From NCBI RefSeq assembly GCF_025642135.1, contig NZ_CP106793.1, forward strand, positions 8,586,001 through 8,650,000: DNA of 64,000 nt. The letters run 5' to 3'. Position numbers and translations under genes: made by a program. Source of the stretch: Streptomyces cynarae (GTDB lineage Bacteria; Actinomycetota; Actinomycetes; Streptomycetales; Streptomycetaceae). Under the pieces are notes generated by a model. It worked only from the letters and a program-made list of their open reading frames with translations. It ran no database searches and was not told where the DNA came from. Of the stretch, positions 1 through 8,719 are shown in pieces (the stretch's first letter is position 1; each line of letters begins with the position of its first letter).

Positions 1-424
1 CGATGTGCAGCCGCACCTCCTCGCCGCCCGCGACGGGCGCGCCGACGCGCACCCACTGGTTGCGCGGATTGAGGCCCTTCACCGGGGTGCCGTCGGGCCG
101 GTAGACCAGGCCCTCGCACTGGAAGCCGGGCATGTTCTCGTCGAAGCCCAGGTCCAGCAGGGCCTCGACGGTTCTCCCGGCCCACGCATCGGGCACGGTA
201 CCGGTGACTCGGAACCAGCTGGTGCCCCACGGGGCACCCCAGCGGGCGCCCACCTCGATCGGCTCGGGTTCGGCCGCGAGTCCCTCCACCACCGGCACGG
301 GCTCGCCGGGCGCATGCCACACCGCCACCTCGAGCGGTACGGACTCGGGGTACACGGCTGGGCGGATCCGCTCGTCCAGGACGCGCTTGAGCCGGGCTTC
401 GACCAGGCTGCGGTCGTCATGCAT
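1..424 (-). CDS. GH38 alpha-mannosidase, N-terminal part (gene runs off the left edge)
   Basis: The first 141 codons of a long gene are visible. The start ATG at 424 has a GGAG box six bases upstream. The protein opens MHDDRSLVEARLKRVLDERI and continues through APWGTSWFRVTGTVP and FQCEGLVYRPDG, the N-terminal beta-sandwich typical of bacterial GH38 alpha-mannosidases; the catalytic domain lies outside the window. GH38 enzymes remove alpha-linked mannose from N-glycans or mannosides. No signal peptide is seen, so it should act in the cytoplasm on imported oligosaccharides. It is the last visible gene of the leftward transporter/GH5 operon. Family assignment comes from recalled N-terminal similarity only. 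Confidence 0.75.
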   Translation of the reverse strand, partial: MHDDRSLVEARLKRVLDERIRPAVYPESVPLEVAVWHAPGEPVPVVEGLAAEPEPIEVGARWGAPWGTSWFRVTGTVPDAWAGRTVEALLDLGFDENMPGFQCEGLVYRPDGTPVKGLNPRNQWVRVGAPVAGGEEVRLHI

Positions 425-493
425 GGGGTGCTCCGTAAGGGATCGCGGGTGGTCTTGCCAAGTGTCGGTGACGGGGCGGGCAGGGGAGGAGCG

Positions 494-1749
494 TCACGCG
501 GGACGGCTCGCCCGGGGTGTGGGGAGCACCTGATCGGCGCCGACGACCTCGGTGATGCCGCGTGTGCCGAGGTGGTCCGTGTCGTACGCACGGGTGTCGA
601 GCACGGTGGTGGGGCGGGCGCCGTCGGCGGTCAGCCGGAAGAAGGCGTCGAAGACGCGGCCGCCGGGGGCGAGCGCAGGGCGCAGCGCCGGGTCGGCGGG
701 CACGACGAGGCGGTGGTCCGCGGCGCCGGGGTGTGGGCGGTGTCGCGGGCGGTGCGGGCCAGGACGTGCGCGATGTCCTTGGGCTGCCGGTCGTTGCTCA
801 GCAGACCGAGGGTGTACTCGAGCTCCGGGAAGTCGGCGAGGCCGCGGGAGACGTCGTGGGAGCACCACCAGGTGACGCCCCACAGGCCGGGGCAGTCCAG
901 GACGTGGGTGAGGGTCGCCTCGGCGAAGGCGGCGGCGTGTTCGGCGGGGACCAGCGGGGCGGGTGCGCCGACCTCCTGGAGCCAGACCGGGCGGTGCGGG
1001 TCGTCGGCCCAGGCCTTGCTGAGCTCGACGAGGTAGGCGGCGTGGTGTTCGCTCGGGACGGAGGCACGGCCGTGGCGCTGGGCGGTGCCGTTGAACACCC
1101 ATGAATGGACCGCCGTGACGGCGCCGTGCCGGGCGGCCTGGGCCGGGGTGAACGGCATGTCGTGCTGGTACCAGGTGGCGTCGTACTCGGCGTGCAGGTG
1201 CAGCCGGCCCGGCGCGCCCTCCTCACAGGCGGCGAGCATGCGCCGCAGCCAGGCGTCGATCTGTTCTGGGCCGGCCCGGTCGGGGTCGGGGTGGGGACCG
1301 GCGGAGAACTGGTTGACCTCGTTGCCGAGGGTCATGCCGATGAAGTTGGGACGGTCGGCGAGGGCGGCGGCGAGGGTACGCAGGTAGGCGGCCTGGCCGT
1401 CGATCACCTCCGCGTCGGTGAAGAGGTTTCGCCGGTGCCAGGTCCGCGTCCAGGCCGGCAGGAAGTCGAAGCTGGACAGGTGACCCTGCAGGCCGTCCAC
1501 GTTGACGTCGAGGCCGCGTTCGGCCGCCGCGTCGGCGAGCGCCACGAGTTGTTCGACGGCGCGCGGCCGGATCAGGGTGCGGTTGGGCTGGAAGTACGGC
1601 CACAGTGGGAAGACCCGGATGTGGTCCAGGCCCAGTGCGGCGATCGAGTCCAGGTCGGCGCGTACGGAGTCCAGGTCGAAGTCGAGCCAGTGGTGGAACC
1701 ACCCTTCGCTCGGTGTGTAGTTGACGCCGAAGCGCACGGCAGAAGGCAT
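494..1749 (-). pseudogene. GH5 family glycoside hydrolase (mannosidase-like), frameshifted near its 3' end
   Basis: The TIM-barrel enzyme starts at 1749 (MPSAVRFGVNYTPSEGWFHHW). Asn143-Glu144 in TLGNEVNQ is the likely acid/base and Glu259 in WLQEVGAP the likely nucleophile, both typical of GH5. The N-terminus recalls the GH5_18 group that acts on the beta-mannose of N-glycans, which fits the adjoining GH38 gene. After about residue 345 the frame turns to compositional nonsense and stops at 631, while the overlapping frame gives a sensible tail (LVVPADPALRPALAPGGRVF to DQVLPTPRASRPA) ending at 494. Loss of one base around 708-735 explains this. Both catalytic residues precede the break, so an active enzyme with an altered tail, or a sequencing error, is possible. 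No signal peptide is seen. Confidence 0.75.
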
Positions 1750-1809
1750 GCGGAGTTCCTAGTGAGGCGGTGGTGGGGGGTTACGGCTCGGGTGCTGCAC
1801 CCGGGCTTC

Positions 1810-2721
1810 TCAGCCCTTCACCGCACCCTCGCCGACTCCACGGAAGAAGTACCGCTGGAGGCAGGCGAAGAGGACGATGAGCGGAGCGACGGCGATGACC
1901 GTGCCCGCGGCGACCAGGCGCTGGTCGTTGGCGAAGGTGCCGTGCAGGTAGTTGAGGCCGATGGTGAGGGTGAACTTGGACGGGTCGCTGAGCACGATCA
2001 GCGGCCACAGGAAGTCGTCCCAGGCACCCATGAAGGCGAAGATCGCTACGACGGCGAGAGTGCCCTTGACCGAGGGAAGTGCGATGCGCAGGAACCGCTG
2101 CCAGACGTCGGCGCCGTCGACGTACGCCGCCTCCTCGATCTCGAACGGGAGGTTGAGGAAGGCGTTGCGCATCAGCAGCACGTTCATCGCGGCGACGCAG
2201 CCGGGCAGCACCACGCCGATGAGCGTGTTGTTCAGGCCCAGCTCCCGCATGGTGGTGAACTGGGCGATGATGATGCTCTCCGCGGGTACCAGCATGGCCA
2301 GGATGAAGACGAGGGTGGCCACGCGGCGCCCCCGGTAGCGCAGCCGCGCCAGGGCGTAGCCGGCGAGGGCGGAGCCGACGCAGTTGGTGACCACGTTGCC
2401 GGCGGCCACCTTCAGCGAGTTCAGGGCGTATTCCCACACGGGGATGGTGTCGGCGACCCGCGCGTAGTTGTGCAGGGTGGGGTGGGCGGGCAGGAACGAC
2501 GGCGGCGAGCTGTAGATGTCCTCCGTCGGACCCTTCAGCGACGTCGACAACTGCCACAGGAACGGGCCGATGGTCAGCGCCAGCACGACGAGCAGCAGGA
2601 CGTAGCGCACGACGAGCTCCCACGCCCGAACGCGGCGGCCGTGCTCGTCGGTGAGTCCGGACCGGGACGCACGGGCCGGGGCCGGCCGATGGGCGGGCCG
2701 CGCCTTCTCGATCACGCTCAT
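1810..2721 (-). CDS. Carbohydrate ABC transporter permease (MalG type)
   Basis: A 303-residue inner-membrane protein with about six transmembrane segments (first at roughly residues 36-58, LVVRYVLLLVVLALTIGPFL). The cytoplasmic EAA loop, EIEEAAYVDGADVWQRFLRI, which docks the ATPase, lies near residue 200. The start ATG at 2721 overlaps the stop of the upstream permease gene by four bases (ATGA), so translation is coupled. With its partner it should form the channel of a CUT1-type oligosaccharide importer. No ATPase gene is present in the operon; Streptomyces CUT1 systems commonly share the MsiK ATPase encoded elsewhere. Confidence 0.93.
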   Translation of the reverse strand: MSVIEKARPAHRPAPARASRSGLTDEHGRRVRAWELVVRYVLLLVVLALTIGPFLWQLSTSLKGPTEDIYSSPPSFLPAHPTLHNYARVADTIPVWEYALNSLKVAAGNVVTNCVGSALAGYALARLRYRGRRVATLVFILAMLVPAESIIIAQFTTMRELGLNNTLIGVVLPGCVAAMNVLLMRNAFLNLPFEIEEAAYVDGADVWQRFLRIALPSVKGTLAVVAIFAFMGAWDDFLWPLIVLSDPSKFTLTIGLNYLHGTFANDQRLVAAGTVIAVAPLIVLFACLQRYFFRGVGEGAVKG

Positions 2722-3620
2722 GCCTCGTCCTTCCGGTCGGCGCGCAGCACCAGCAGCATCAGCACCACGGTGACGGCGAAGACGACGAGGGAGATCGCGG
2801 AGGCGTAGCCGACGCGGCCGGTCAGACCGGTGCCGGTGCGCTGGACGAGCATGACCAGGGTCGTGTCCTCGCCGGCCGGACCGCCGCTGGGGCCGGCCAT
2901 CAGATACACCTCGGAGAACACCTTGAACGCGGCGACCGAGGACAGGGCCGCAACCAGCACCATGGTGGAGCGGACGGCGGGCACGGTCACGGTGAGGAAG
3001 CGGCGGACCGCGCCCGCGCCGTCGACCGCGGCCGCCTCGTGCAGTTCGCGCGGCACGTTGGCCAGCGCGGCCAGATAGATGATCATATAGTAGCCGAGGC
3101 CCTTCCACACGGTGACGGCCATGGCGCTCACCAGGAGCAGCCACTGGTCGCTGAGGAAGCCGACCGGACCGGCACCGAGCGTCTCCAGCAGCGAGTTCAC
3201 CAGGCCGCGTTCGTCCAGCAGCCACACCCAGATCAGACCCACCACGACGATCGAGGCGACGACAGGGGTGTAGAAGGCGGACCGGAAGAAGGCGATGCCG
3301 GGGATGTTCTTCTGTACCAGCAGGGCCAGCAGCAGCGGCAGGACCACGAGCGCGGGGACGACCCCGAGGACGTAGAGCGTGCTGTTGCGCAGGCCGATCC
3401 AGAACATGTCGTCATGGAGCAGCTCGCGGAAGTTGGCGAGGCCCACGAACCGGCCCGGTATCAGAGTGCGCCGGTCGGTGAACGCGTCGACCACCGTGGA
3501 GAGGAACGGATAGAGGACGAACACGCCTGTGACGAGGAACCCGGGTGCGGCGAACAGCCACGGACTGGTGGGCAGCTGACGCCGCACCCGGGAGCCGGAG
3601 GGAGCAGTGGAACCAGCCAT
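2718..3620 (-). CDS. Carbohydrate ABC transporter permease (MalF type)
   Basis: A 300-residue protein with six or so transmembrane segments and the EAA motif ELHEAAAVDGAGAVRRFLTV at about residues 188-208. It opens with a short basic cytoplasmic tail and then PWLFAAPGFLVTGVFVLYPF as the first membrane segment. It is the second gene of the operon, six bases downstream of the binding-protein stop, and pairs with the following MalG-type permease. Substrate is inferred from the neighbouring GH5 and GH38 genes as a mannose-containing oligosaccharide; nothing in the permease itself fixes this. Confidence 0.93.
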   Translation of the reverse strand: MAGSTAPSGSRVRRQLPTSPWLFAAPGFLVTGVFVLYPFLSTVVDAFTDRRTLIPGRFVGLANFRELLHDDMFWIGLRNSTLYVLGVVPALVVLPLLLALLVQKNIPGIAFFRSAFYTPVVASIVVVGLIWVWLLDERGLVNSLLETLGAGPVGFLSDQWLLLVSAMAVTVWKGLGYYMIIYLAALANVPRELHEAAAVDGAGAVRRFLTVTVPAVRSTMVLVAALSSVAAFKVFSEVYLMAGPSGGPAGEDTTLVMLVQRTGTGLTGRVGYASAISLVVFAVTVVLMLLVLRADRKDEA

Positions 3621-3626
3621 GGTGAC

Positions 3627-4922
3627 TCAGCCCTGCTGCAGCAGCTGGTTGCACGCCTTGACAGCGTTGTCGAGCGCCGCCTTCGGGCTCTCCTTGCCCT
3701 GGAGCGCCTTGGCGACCTCGTTGCGCAGCGCGGTCTTCATCTGGTCGCTGAACAGCACGGGCGTGTAGTTGACGGCCGTCTTCAGCGACTTGGCCGCGGC
3801 GACCCGGACGCGGGTCTCGTCGGTGCCGTCCTCCTTGGTGAAGTACGGGTCCTCCAGGGAACCGGCGGTGCTCGGGAAGATGGCCACCTTCTTCGCGAAC
3901 GACATCTGGTTCTGCGCGTCGGTGATGAAGTGCGCGAAGGCGACCGCGGCGGGCTTCTCCTTGGACCTGGAGTTGACCAGCAGGCCCATCACGTACATGT
4001 TGACGTGACCGGTGTTGGTGATCTGGTCGGTGATGCCGATGTTCTTGTACAGGGTCGGTGCCTGCGTCTTGAAGTTGTGCAGATCCAGCGCGCTGCCGGG
4101 GTTCATGGCGACGGCGCCGGTGAGGAACTTCTGGCCGGACGACTCCGGAGTGGCGGTCAGGGCCTGCGGGTCGAGCGCCTTCGCGTCGAACAACTGCTTG
4201 TACTTGGTGAGCAGTTCGACACCCTTGGCGTCGTTGAAGGCGAAGGCGGTGCCCTGCTTGTTCATCAGCTCGACGCCGTAGCGGCCGAAGTCCTCGATGG
4301 TGGGTACGTTGGCGAGTGTGGCGACCTTGCCGTCGGTCTTGTGAGCGATCTGCAGGGCGTCCGTGAAGAGTGCGGCGTACGTCTTCGGCGGCTGGTCGGC
4401 GTTCAGACCGGCCTCCTTGAAGAGGGCCTTGTTGTAGAAGAGCGGACCGGTGTTGAGGTACCAGGGGAACGCGTACGTGCCCGGCAGACCCGGTATCTCG
4501 TTGCCGGCCCAGGCGCCGGGCAGGTACTCGCTCTTGTACTTCGCGGCCGCCTTGTCCTTGTCGAGGTCGAGTGCGAGGCCTGCCTTGGCGAGCGGGGCCG
4601 CCAGGTCAGGGGATACGTTGACGACGTCGGGCAGGGTCCCGGCGGCCGCATCCGCACTGATCTTGTCGGCGTAGCCCTCGGCGGGCTGGTCGATCCACTT
4701 CACGTGGGTGCCCGGGTACTTCTTCTCGAAGTCGGCGATCAGGCCCTCGAAGTAGGACTTGAAGTTGGCGCGAAGGTTCCAGGTCTGGAAGGAGATGTCG
4801 CCCTGGACCTTGCCCGAGGAGTCGCTCGACGAACTGTCGCCGCTCCCGGAGCCACAGGCGCTCAGGGGCAGGAGGACCGCGGCGGTGGCAGCGGTGGCGA
4901 GGATTCTGCGGGAGATGCGCAC
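3627..4922 (-). CDS. Sugar-binding lipoprotein of ABC importer (CUT1 family)
   Basis: A 431-residue extracellular solute-binding protein. The GTG at 4922 is preferred to an ATG further upstream at 4952 because AAAGGAG sits nine bases before it and because it gives a compact signal peptide (VRISRRILATAATAAVLLPL) ending in the lipobox LSAC. The mature part has the family-1 binding-protein pattern (DISFQTWNLRANF, then FEKKYPGTHVKWID). The protein should be lipid-anchored outside the membrane and feed the two downstream permeases. It is the first gene of the operon; the 225-bp gap to the divergent LacI gene holds two repeats that look like its operators. Confidence 0.93.
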   Translation of the reverse strand: MRISRRILATAATAAVLLPLSACGSGSGDSSSSDSSGKVQGDISFQTWNLRANFKSYFEGLIADFEKKYPGTHVKWIDQPAEGYADKISADAAAGTLPDVVNVSPDLAAPLAKAGLALDLDKDKAAAKYKSEYLPGAWAGNEIPGLPGTYAFPWYLNTGPLFYNKALFKEAGLNADQPPKTYAALFTDALQIAHKTDGKVATLANVPTIEDFGRYGVELMNKQGTAFAFNDAKGVELLTKYKQLFDAKALDPQALTATPESSGQKFLTGAVAMNPGSALDLHNFKTQAPTLYKNIGITDQITNTGHVNMYVMGLLVNSRSKEKPAAVAFAHFITDAQNQMSFAKKVAIFPSTAGSLEDPYFTKEDGTDETRVRVAAAKSLKTAVNYTPVLFSDQMKTALRNEVAKALQGKESPKAALDNAVKACNQLLQQG

Positions 4923-5092
4923 GGCTGAAGGCTCCTTTACACGGCGGGCCACGGCGACGGTGCCGGCCCGGGTACAGAGGCAGACCTTGCATCCTTCTCC
5001 GGGAAAAAGTCAATGGATTCCGACCGATCTTCGGCTTCAGCTCGATAAAGTCGCAGGTCAGAGCGTCGCATCTGAGCTCTTGCGCTTGATCA

Positions 5093-5106
5093 CTAATGCG
5101 CTTTAG
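5093..5106. promoter_or_regulatory. Probable LacI-family operator 1 (CTAATGCGCTTTAG)
   Basis: A 14-bp near-perfect palindrome, CTAAwGCGCwTTAG, mismatched only at the paired w positions and with the central GC step usual for LacI-family sites. It lies between the divergent importer operon and the LacI gene, so binding could repress both. Confidence 0.55.
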
Positions 5107-5116
5107 AGTAGTTTCA

Positions 5117-5130
5117 CTCAACCGCTTTAG
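5117..5130. promoter_or_regulatory. Probable LacI-family operator 2 (CTCAACCGCTTTAG)
   Basis: A degenerate copy of operator 1 matching at 11 of 14 positions, with an identical right half (CGCTTTAG). The centre-to-centre distance is 24 bp, about two helical turns, so dimers could bind on one face. It ends 17 bases before the chosen LacI start. Confidence 0.45.
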
Positions 5131-5147
5131 TGCTGAGGTTCCGTGGA

Positions 5148-6206
5148 ATGGGGGAAGCGTTGTCAGGCAAGCGTTCACCCGCGCGCCGACCGACGATGAG
5201 GGACATCGCCGAGCGCGCCGGGGTGTCCGAGAGTGCCGTCTCCTTCGCCCTCAACGGACGCCCCGGCGTCTCGGAGGTCACCCGTGCCCGGGTGCGCAGG
5301 GTGGCCGAACAGCTGGGCTGGCGTCCCAGCGCCGCGGCACGTCAACTGTCCGGCGAGGGCGCGGCCACGGTCGGCTTCGTTCTGGCCCGCCCCGCGCACA
5401 CCCTCGGCGTCGACTCCTTCTTCCTGCAACTCGTCTCCGGTATCCAGGAAGTGCTGGCCGAGCGGCATCTGGGCCTGCTGTTCCAGGTGGTGGAGGACGT
5501 CGAGGACGAGTGCGCGGTCTACCGGCGGTGGTGGGCCGAGCACCGGGTGGACGGCGTCCTCGCGGTCGACCCGCGCACCGACGATCCCCGCCCCGGCGTC
5601 CTCGACGAACTCGGCCTGCCCGCCGTGGTGATCGGCGGCGCCCCGGACGAGCGCCACTCCGGGCTTTCGACGGTGTGGGCGGACGACGCCGGCGCGATGG
5701 CGGCGGTCGTGGGCGAGCTGCACGCTCTCGGCCACCGCCGGATCGTGCACATCGCAGGCATCCCCGGGCTCGCGCACACCGAGCGCCGTATGCGGAGTCT
5801 GCGCGCCGAGGCCGAACGGCACGGCCTGACCGAGGTCCGCTCGGTGACCACCGACTACTCGGACGTGGAAGGAGCCGCCGTCACCCGCTCGGTCCTCTCG
5901 GGTCCCGCCGCGCCGACCGCGCTGATCTACGACAACGACGTGATGGCGGTCGCCGGGGTCGCCGCCGCGGCCGAGCTGGGCTTCTCCGTCCCGGACGACG
6001 TATCGGTGGTGGCCTGGGAGGACTCCGTGCTGTGCCGCATGGTCAAGCCGTGGCTCTCCGCGCTCTCCCGCGACAGCGTCGAGTTCGGGCGTACCGCGGC
6101 GCGTGAGCTGACCTCCCTGCTGGACGGCTCACCGGCGCGGACGGTACGTGTGCCGCTGCCGGAGCTGATCGTCCGGCAGAGCACGGGCAGGGCACGCGAA
6201 GCCTGA
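5148..6206 (+). CDS. LacI-family transcriptional repressor
   Basis: A DNA-binding and periplasmic-binding-protein-like regulator of about 352 residues. The helix-turn-helix is clear (TMRDIAERAGVSESAVSFAL), followed by the hinge helix RVRRVAEQLGWRPSAAARQL and a sugar-binding core ending in TARELTSLLDG. The start is ambiguous: GTG 5130, ATG 5148 and TTG 5160 are all in frame; ATG 5148 has GAGG about ten bases upstream. It is transcribed away from the importer/GH5/GH38 operon and probably represses that operon and itself through the two operators in the gap, released by an imported sugar. Confidence 0.93.
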   Translation: MGEALSGKRSPARRPTMRDIAERAGVSESAVSFALNGRPGVSEVTRARVRRVAEQLGWRPSAAARQLSGEGAATVGFVLARPAHTLGVDSFFLQLVSGIQEVLAERHLGLLFQVVEDVEDECAVYRRWWAEHRVDGVLAVDPRTDDPRPGVLDELGLPAVVIGGAPDERHSGLSTVWADDAGAMAAVVGELHALGHRRIVHIAGIPGLAHTERRMRSLRAEAERHGLTEVRSVTTDYSDVEGAAVTRSVLSGPAAPTALIYDNDVMAVAGVAAAAELGFSVPDDVSVVAWEDSVLCRMVKPWLSALSRDSVEFGRTAARELTSLLDGSPARTVRVPLPELIVRQSTGRAREA

Positions 6207-6381
6207 ACCGGCCGTAGCGCTTGTCGGACCGCACCACCGAATCCCGGCCCCCAAGGGCCAGGTTTGTCTCGCCGCCCCCGCAACGCCTGGACTCCGCCGC
6301 ATTCCGGTGGCCACCCCTCCGGCAGTTCCCCGGTGGCGCGGGCGGCGCTCCGCCCTTCTCCCGCGGCGAACGCATACGGAC

Positions 6382-7707
6382 TCAGCGACAGACGAGCAAC
6401 CCCGCATCGTGCTTCGCGGCGAGGATCCGGTGCACGCTGTCGTCCACCTTGGCTCGGAAGGAGGCGTCCTGCTGCATCCGGGTCCGGATCGCCTGCGCCA
6501 TCGCCGGTACCGTGCTCGGCTGCACGGTGAGGATCATGTCGCCGCCTGCCGAAAGGAAGTTCAGCGCCCGCTGCGCCGGGGTGAAGGACCGCACCGCGAC
6601 CGCGTTCCCGAGGTCGTCCGAGATCACCACGCCTTTGAAGCCCATGTCACGACGCAGCAGCTGACCGATGACAGTCGGCGAGAAGGCCGCCAGGTGCTTG
6701 GAGTCGATCTTGGCGTACGTGGCCAATGAGACCATGACGAACGGCGAACCGGCACGGATCCCCGCCCGGAAGGGCGTGAGACCGGAGCTGCCGGCGGTCG
6801 TCACCGAGTCCACGACGTTCGCGCTGACGTCGGTGTTGCCGATGACCTGGCCGAGTCCCGGAAAGTGCTTGAGCGTCGTCATCACACCCGACTGCGCGAA
6901 GCCGGCGGCGAAGGCGTTGCTGTGAGAGGTCACGGTGTCGGCGGTGTGGCCGTACTCACGGTCGAAGGAGCCGATGGGTGCGTTGCGGGTGCCCAGGCCT
7001 GCCGGGACCACGTCGGCGACCGGGGCCAGATCGAGGTCGACTCCGGCAGCCTTCAGCTGCTTCGCCCAGTCCGCGGCCCGCGTACGCAGTGTCGTGACCG
7101 GCCAGCTGCCCTGGGTCAGCCCGCTGGGAATGGCCGAGAATCCCGGGCCGCTCAGCACCTGCACCTGGCCGCCCTCCTGGTCCGTGGCGACCATCAGCCC
7201 GATCCGCTCACCGGCGACCTGGTCCGCTTGACCGCGAAATCCGTCGACCAGCCTTCTGGTCACCGTCGTGCCGGCGCTGCTGCGCCCGGTCAGCATGATG
7301 GATCCCACGTGATGGTCACGCAGAGTGCCCAGCTGGGCCGCGTCGGGGTGGGCCGCGGAGACTCCACCCATGAAAAGCTGCCCGACCCGCTGAGCCGTGG
7401 TCATGCCGGAGAAGTACCGGTCCGTGCACGTGGCAGCGGGTGTCGGCGGTGCGGTGGTCGTGGCGGCCGAGGAGGCGGCCCCGGTGGTGGCCGAAGGGGC
7501 ACCGGGCGTGGTGCGGCTGGGCAGGGGACCGGCGGTGCCGGGGGTTTCCGCGCCGGGGCTGGTGGCGAGAGGCCGGCGGGAGTCGGCCGGTCCCTGCTGC
7601 GTGGCCTCTCCGCAGGCTGCGGCCGTCAGTGCCAGGATGATCAGCGGGGTCACGGTGCGCAGGGATGCGGAGCGCCGCCTCCTCGGTCGGCGGACACGCG
7701 TGGTCAT
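6382..7707 (-). CDS. GH3 beta-N-acetylglucosaminidase-like lipoprotein (NagZ type)
   Basis: A 441-residue protein with a basic start, a hydrophobic segment and the lipobox LTAAAC (Cys32), then a Ser/Thr/Pro-rich linker to about residue 92. The single-domain GH3 core carries DQEGG (176-180), KHFPG (280-284) and the nucleophile region VVISDDLG (Asp364/365). Its single-barrel size suits NagZ-type enzymes that cut beta-linked GlcNAc from muropeptides, chitin fragments or N-glycan cores. The start ATG has AGGAGAG six bases upstream. It converges with the LacI gene and is not part of that operon. Confidence 0.85.
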   Translation of the reverse strand: MTTRVRRPRRRRSASLRTVTPLIILALTAAACGEATQQGPADSRRPLATSPGAETPGTAGPLPSRTTPGAPSATTGAASSAATTTAPPTPAATCTDRYFSGMTTAQRVGQLFMGGVSAAHPDAAQLGTLRDHHVGSIMLTGRSSAGTTVTRRLVDGFRGQADQVAGERIGLMVATDQEGGQVQVLSGPGFSAIPSGLTQGSWPVTTLRTRAADWAKQLKAAGVDLDLAPVADVVPAGLGTRNAPIGSFDREYGHTADTVTSHSNAFAAGFAQSGVMTTLKHFPGLGQVIGNTDVSANVVDSVTTAGSSGLTPFRAGIRAGSPFVMVSLATYAKIDSKHLAAFSPTVIGQLLRRDMGFKGVVISDDLGNAVAVRSFTPAQRALNFLSAGGDMILTVQPSTVPAMAQAIRTRMQQDASFRAKVDDSVHRILAAKHDAGLLVCR

Positions 7708-7878
7708 GGTTTTCTCTCCTGAGCTTGTTGCTCGGATCGCTTCGGTCCGCGGGGCTTGGTAACCGCTTCCGGCACGGCGAGCTTGGGCCGGCTGTTTCCA
7801 TCACACCGTACGTCGATTCGCATCGGCCTGGCGCCCCAGCCGGCTCAGGCCCGGGTGCCGCTGCCCTTTCCACGTCAC

Positions 7879-7933
7879 ACCTTGCGGTCGGTTACCTTGC
7901 GGTTGGTCACCTTGCGGTTGGTCACGATGCGGT
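7879..7933. repeat. Short tandem repeat, 15-bp unit, about 3.5 copies
   Basis: Units start at 7879 (ACCTTGCGGTCGGTT), 7894 and 7909 (both ACCTTGCGGTTGGTC), with a decayed fourth copy (ACGATGCGG) at 7924. The array lies upstream of the Wbl gene and downstream of nothing on that strand. An open frame through it would encode LAVGY/LAVGH repeats, but there is no convincing gene. Confidence 0.8.
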
Positions 7934-8066
7934 GAAGAGGTCGGCATATAGACGAAAGCCTCAATCCGCTCCTATTTTGGACGGTGCCTTGCAGGGGCAA
8001 TCATGAGCGGGACGTCATCGGTGCCGCACTGCACCGCGCCGCGTGATGCCGGCAAGTGGAGGTGCT

Positions 8067-8300
8067 GTGAATTGGCGTGAGATGGCCGCTTGCCGCCTTG
8101 AAGATCCTGAACTGTTCTTTCCCGTCAGCGACGACGGCTTGTCCCTCCTCCAGGTCGAACGAGCCAAGCAGGTCTGCCACCGCTGCCCCGTCTTGCGTGA
8201 ATGTCGCAGGTGGGCGCTGCGCTACGGCGAGACGGACGGGGTGTGGGGCGGGCTCACACCGGGTCAACGGCGGGCGCTGGTCCAGGCCCATCGCATCTGA
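8067..8300 (+). CDS. WhiB-like (Wbl) iron-sulfur transcription factor
   Basis: A 77-residue protein with the four conserved cysteines of the Wbl family (Cys9, Cys37, Cys40, Cys46 in the C-x2-C-x5-C arrangement) that hold a 4Fe-4S cluster, and the GVWGG turn (58-62) followed by a basic tail. GTG 8067 is preferred over ATG 8043 because GGAGG lies just before it and the resulting N-terminus fits the family. Wbl proteins bind sigma factors such as HrdB and tune development, redox response or antibiotic resistance; which paralogue this is cannot be told. It is monocistronic. The 15-bp repeats lie about 130 bp upstream. Confidence 0.93.
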   Translation: MNWREMAACRLEDPELFFPVSDDGLSLLQVERAKQVCHRCPVLRECRRWALRYGETDGVWGGLTPGQRRALVQAHRI

Positions 8301-8719
8301 GGTGGCGCGGTCCGTGCGCTTCTGGAACGCGGATCTCCAGCTTGCCGGACCCGAGTACGTGGAGTCCGATGATCTCGGCTGTTTGACCGGGGATGTCCCG
8401 CCTGCACGGTGGCCCAACCATTGCCGTACTTCGGCTCTTGACCCACAACGCACCAGGTTTGCCCCGGAGCGCACTGAACCGGCCGAGCGATTCCCTATTC
8501 CCTGCTGATGCGATTCAATATTCCGAGTCCGTATGCACGCTGTGGAACATGGCAACACCCCAGGCTTCCGGCTGCATTCCTGTGCTCATCGCCTTGGGAA
8601 TCGGTTGGGTACCGAGGCCGGTACCGTGCTCGGTGCCGCGGCGGGCGGTGTCGTCGAAGTGGGGGTTGGACTGGCAGTGTTGATGAAATTGCCGGGCGGT
8701 CACGGGCGTTGAACAGATC
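8301..8719. other. Intergenic stretch, no gene recognised
   Basis: About 420 bases between the Wbl and split-barrel genes. Open frames here lack coding-like third-position bias and start sites. It presumably holds the promoter of the downstream gene, but no convincing -35/-10 pair was found. Confidence 0.5.

Noticed and set aside
1105..2808. Very long plus-strand frame of 567 codons opposite the GH5 and permease genes
   Set aside because: It is the antisense of well-supported genes, is rich in Gly/Val/Glu/Asp strings typical of reversed Streptomyces codons, and has no known domain.
7665..8006. Plus-strand frame of 113 codons spanning the 15-bp repeats (LAVGYLAVGHLAVGH)
   Set aside because: Repeat translation only; no start site or coding bias, and it overlaps the NagZ-like gene's upstream region.
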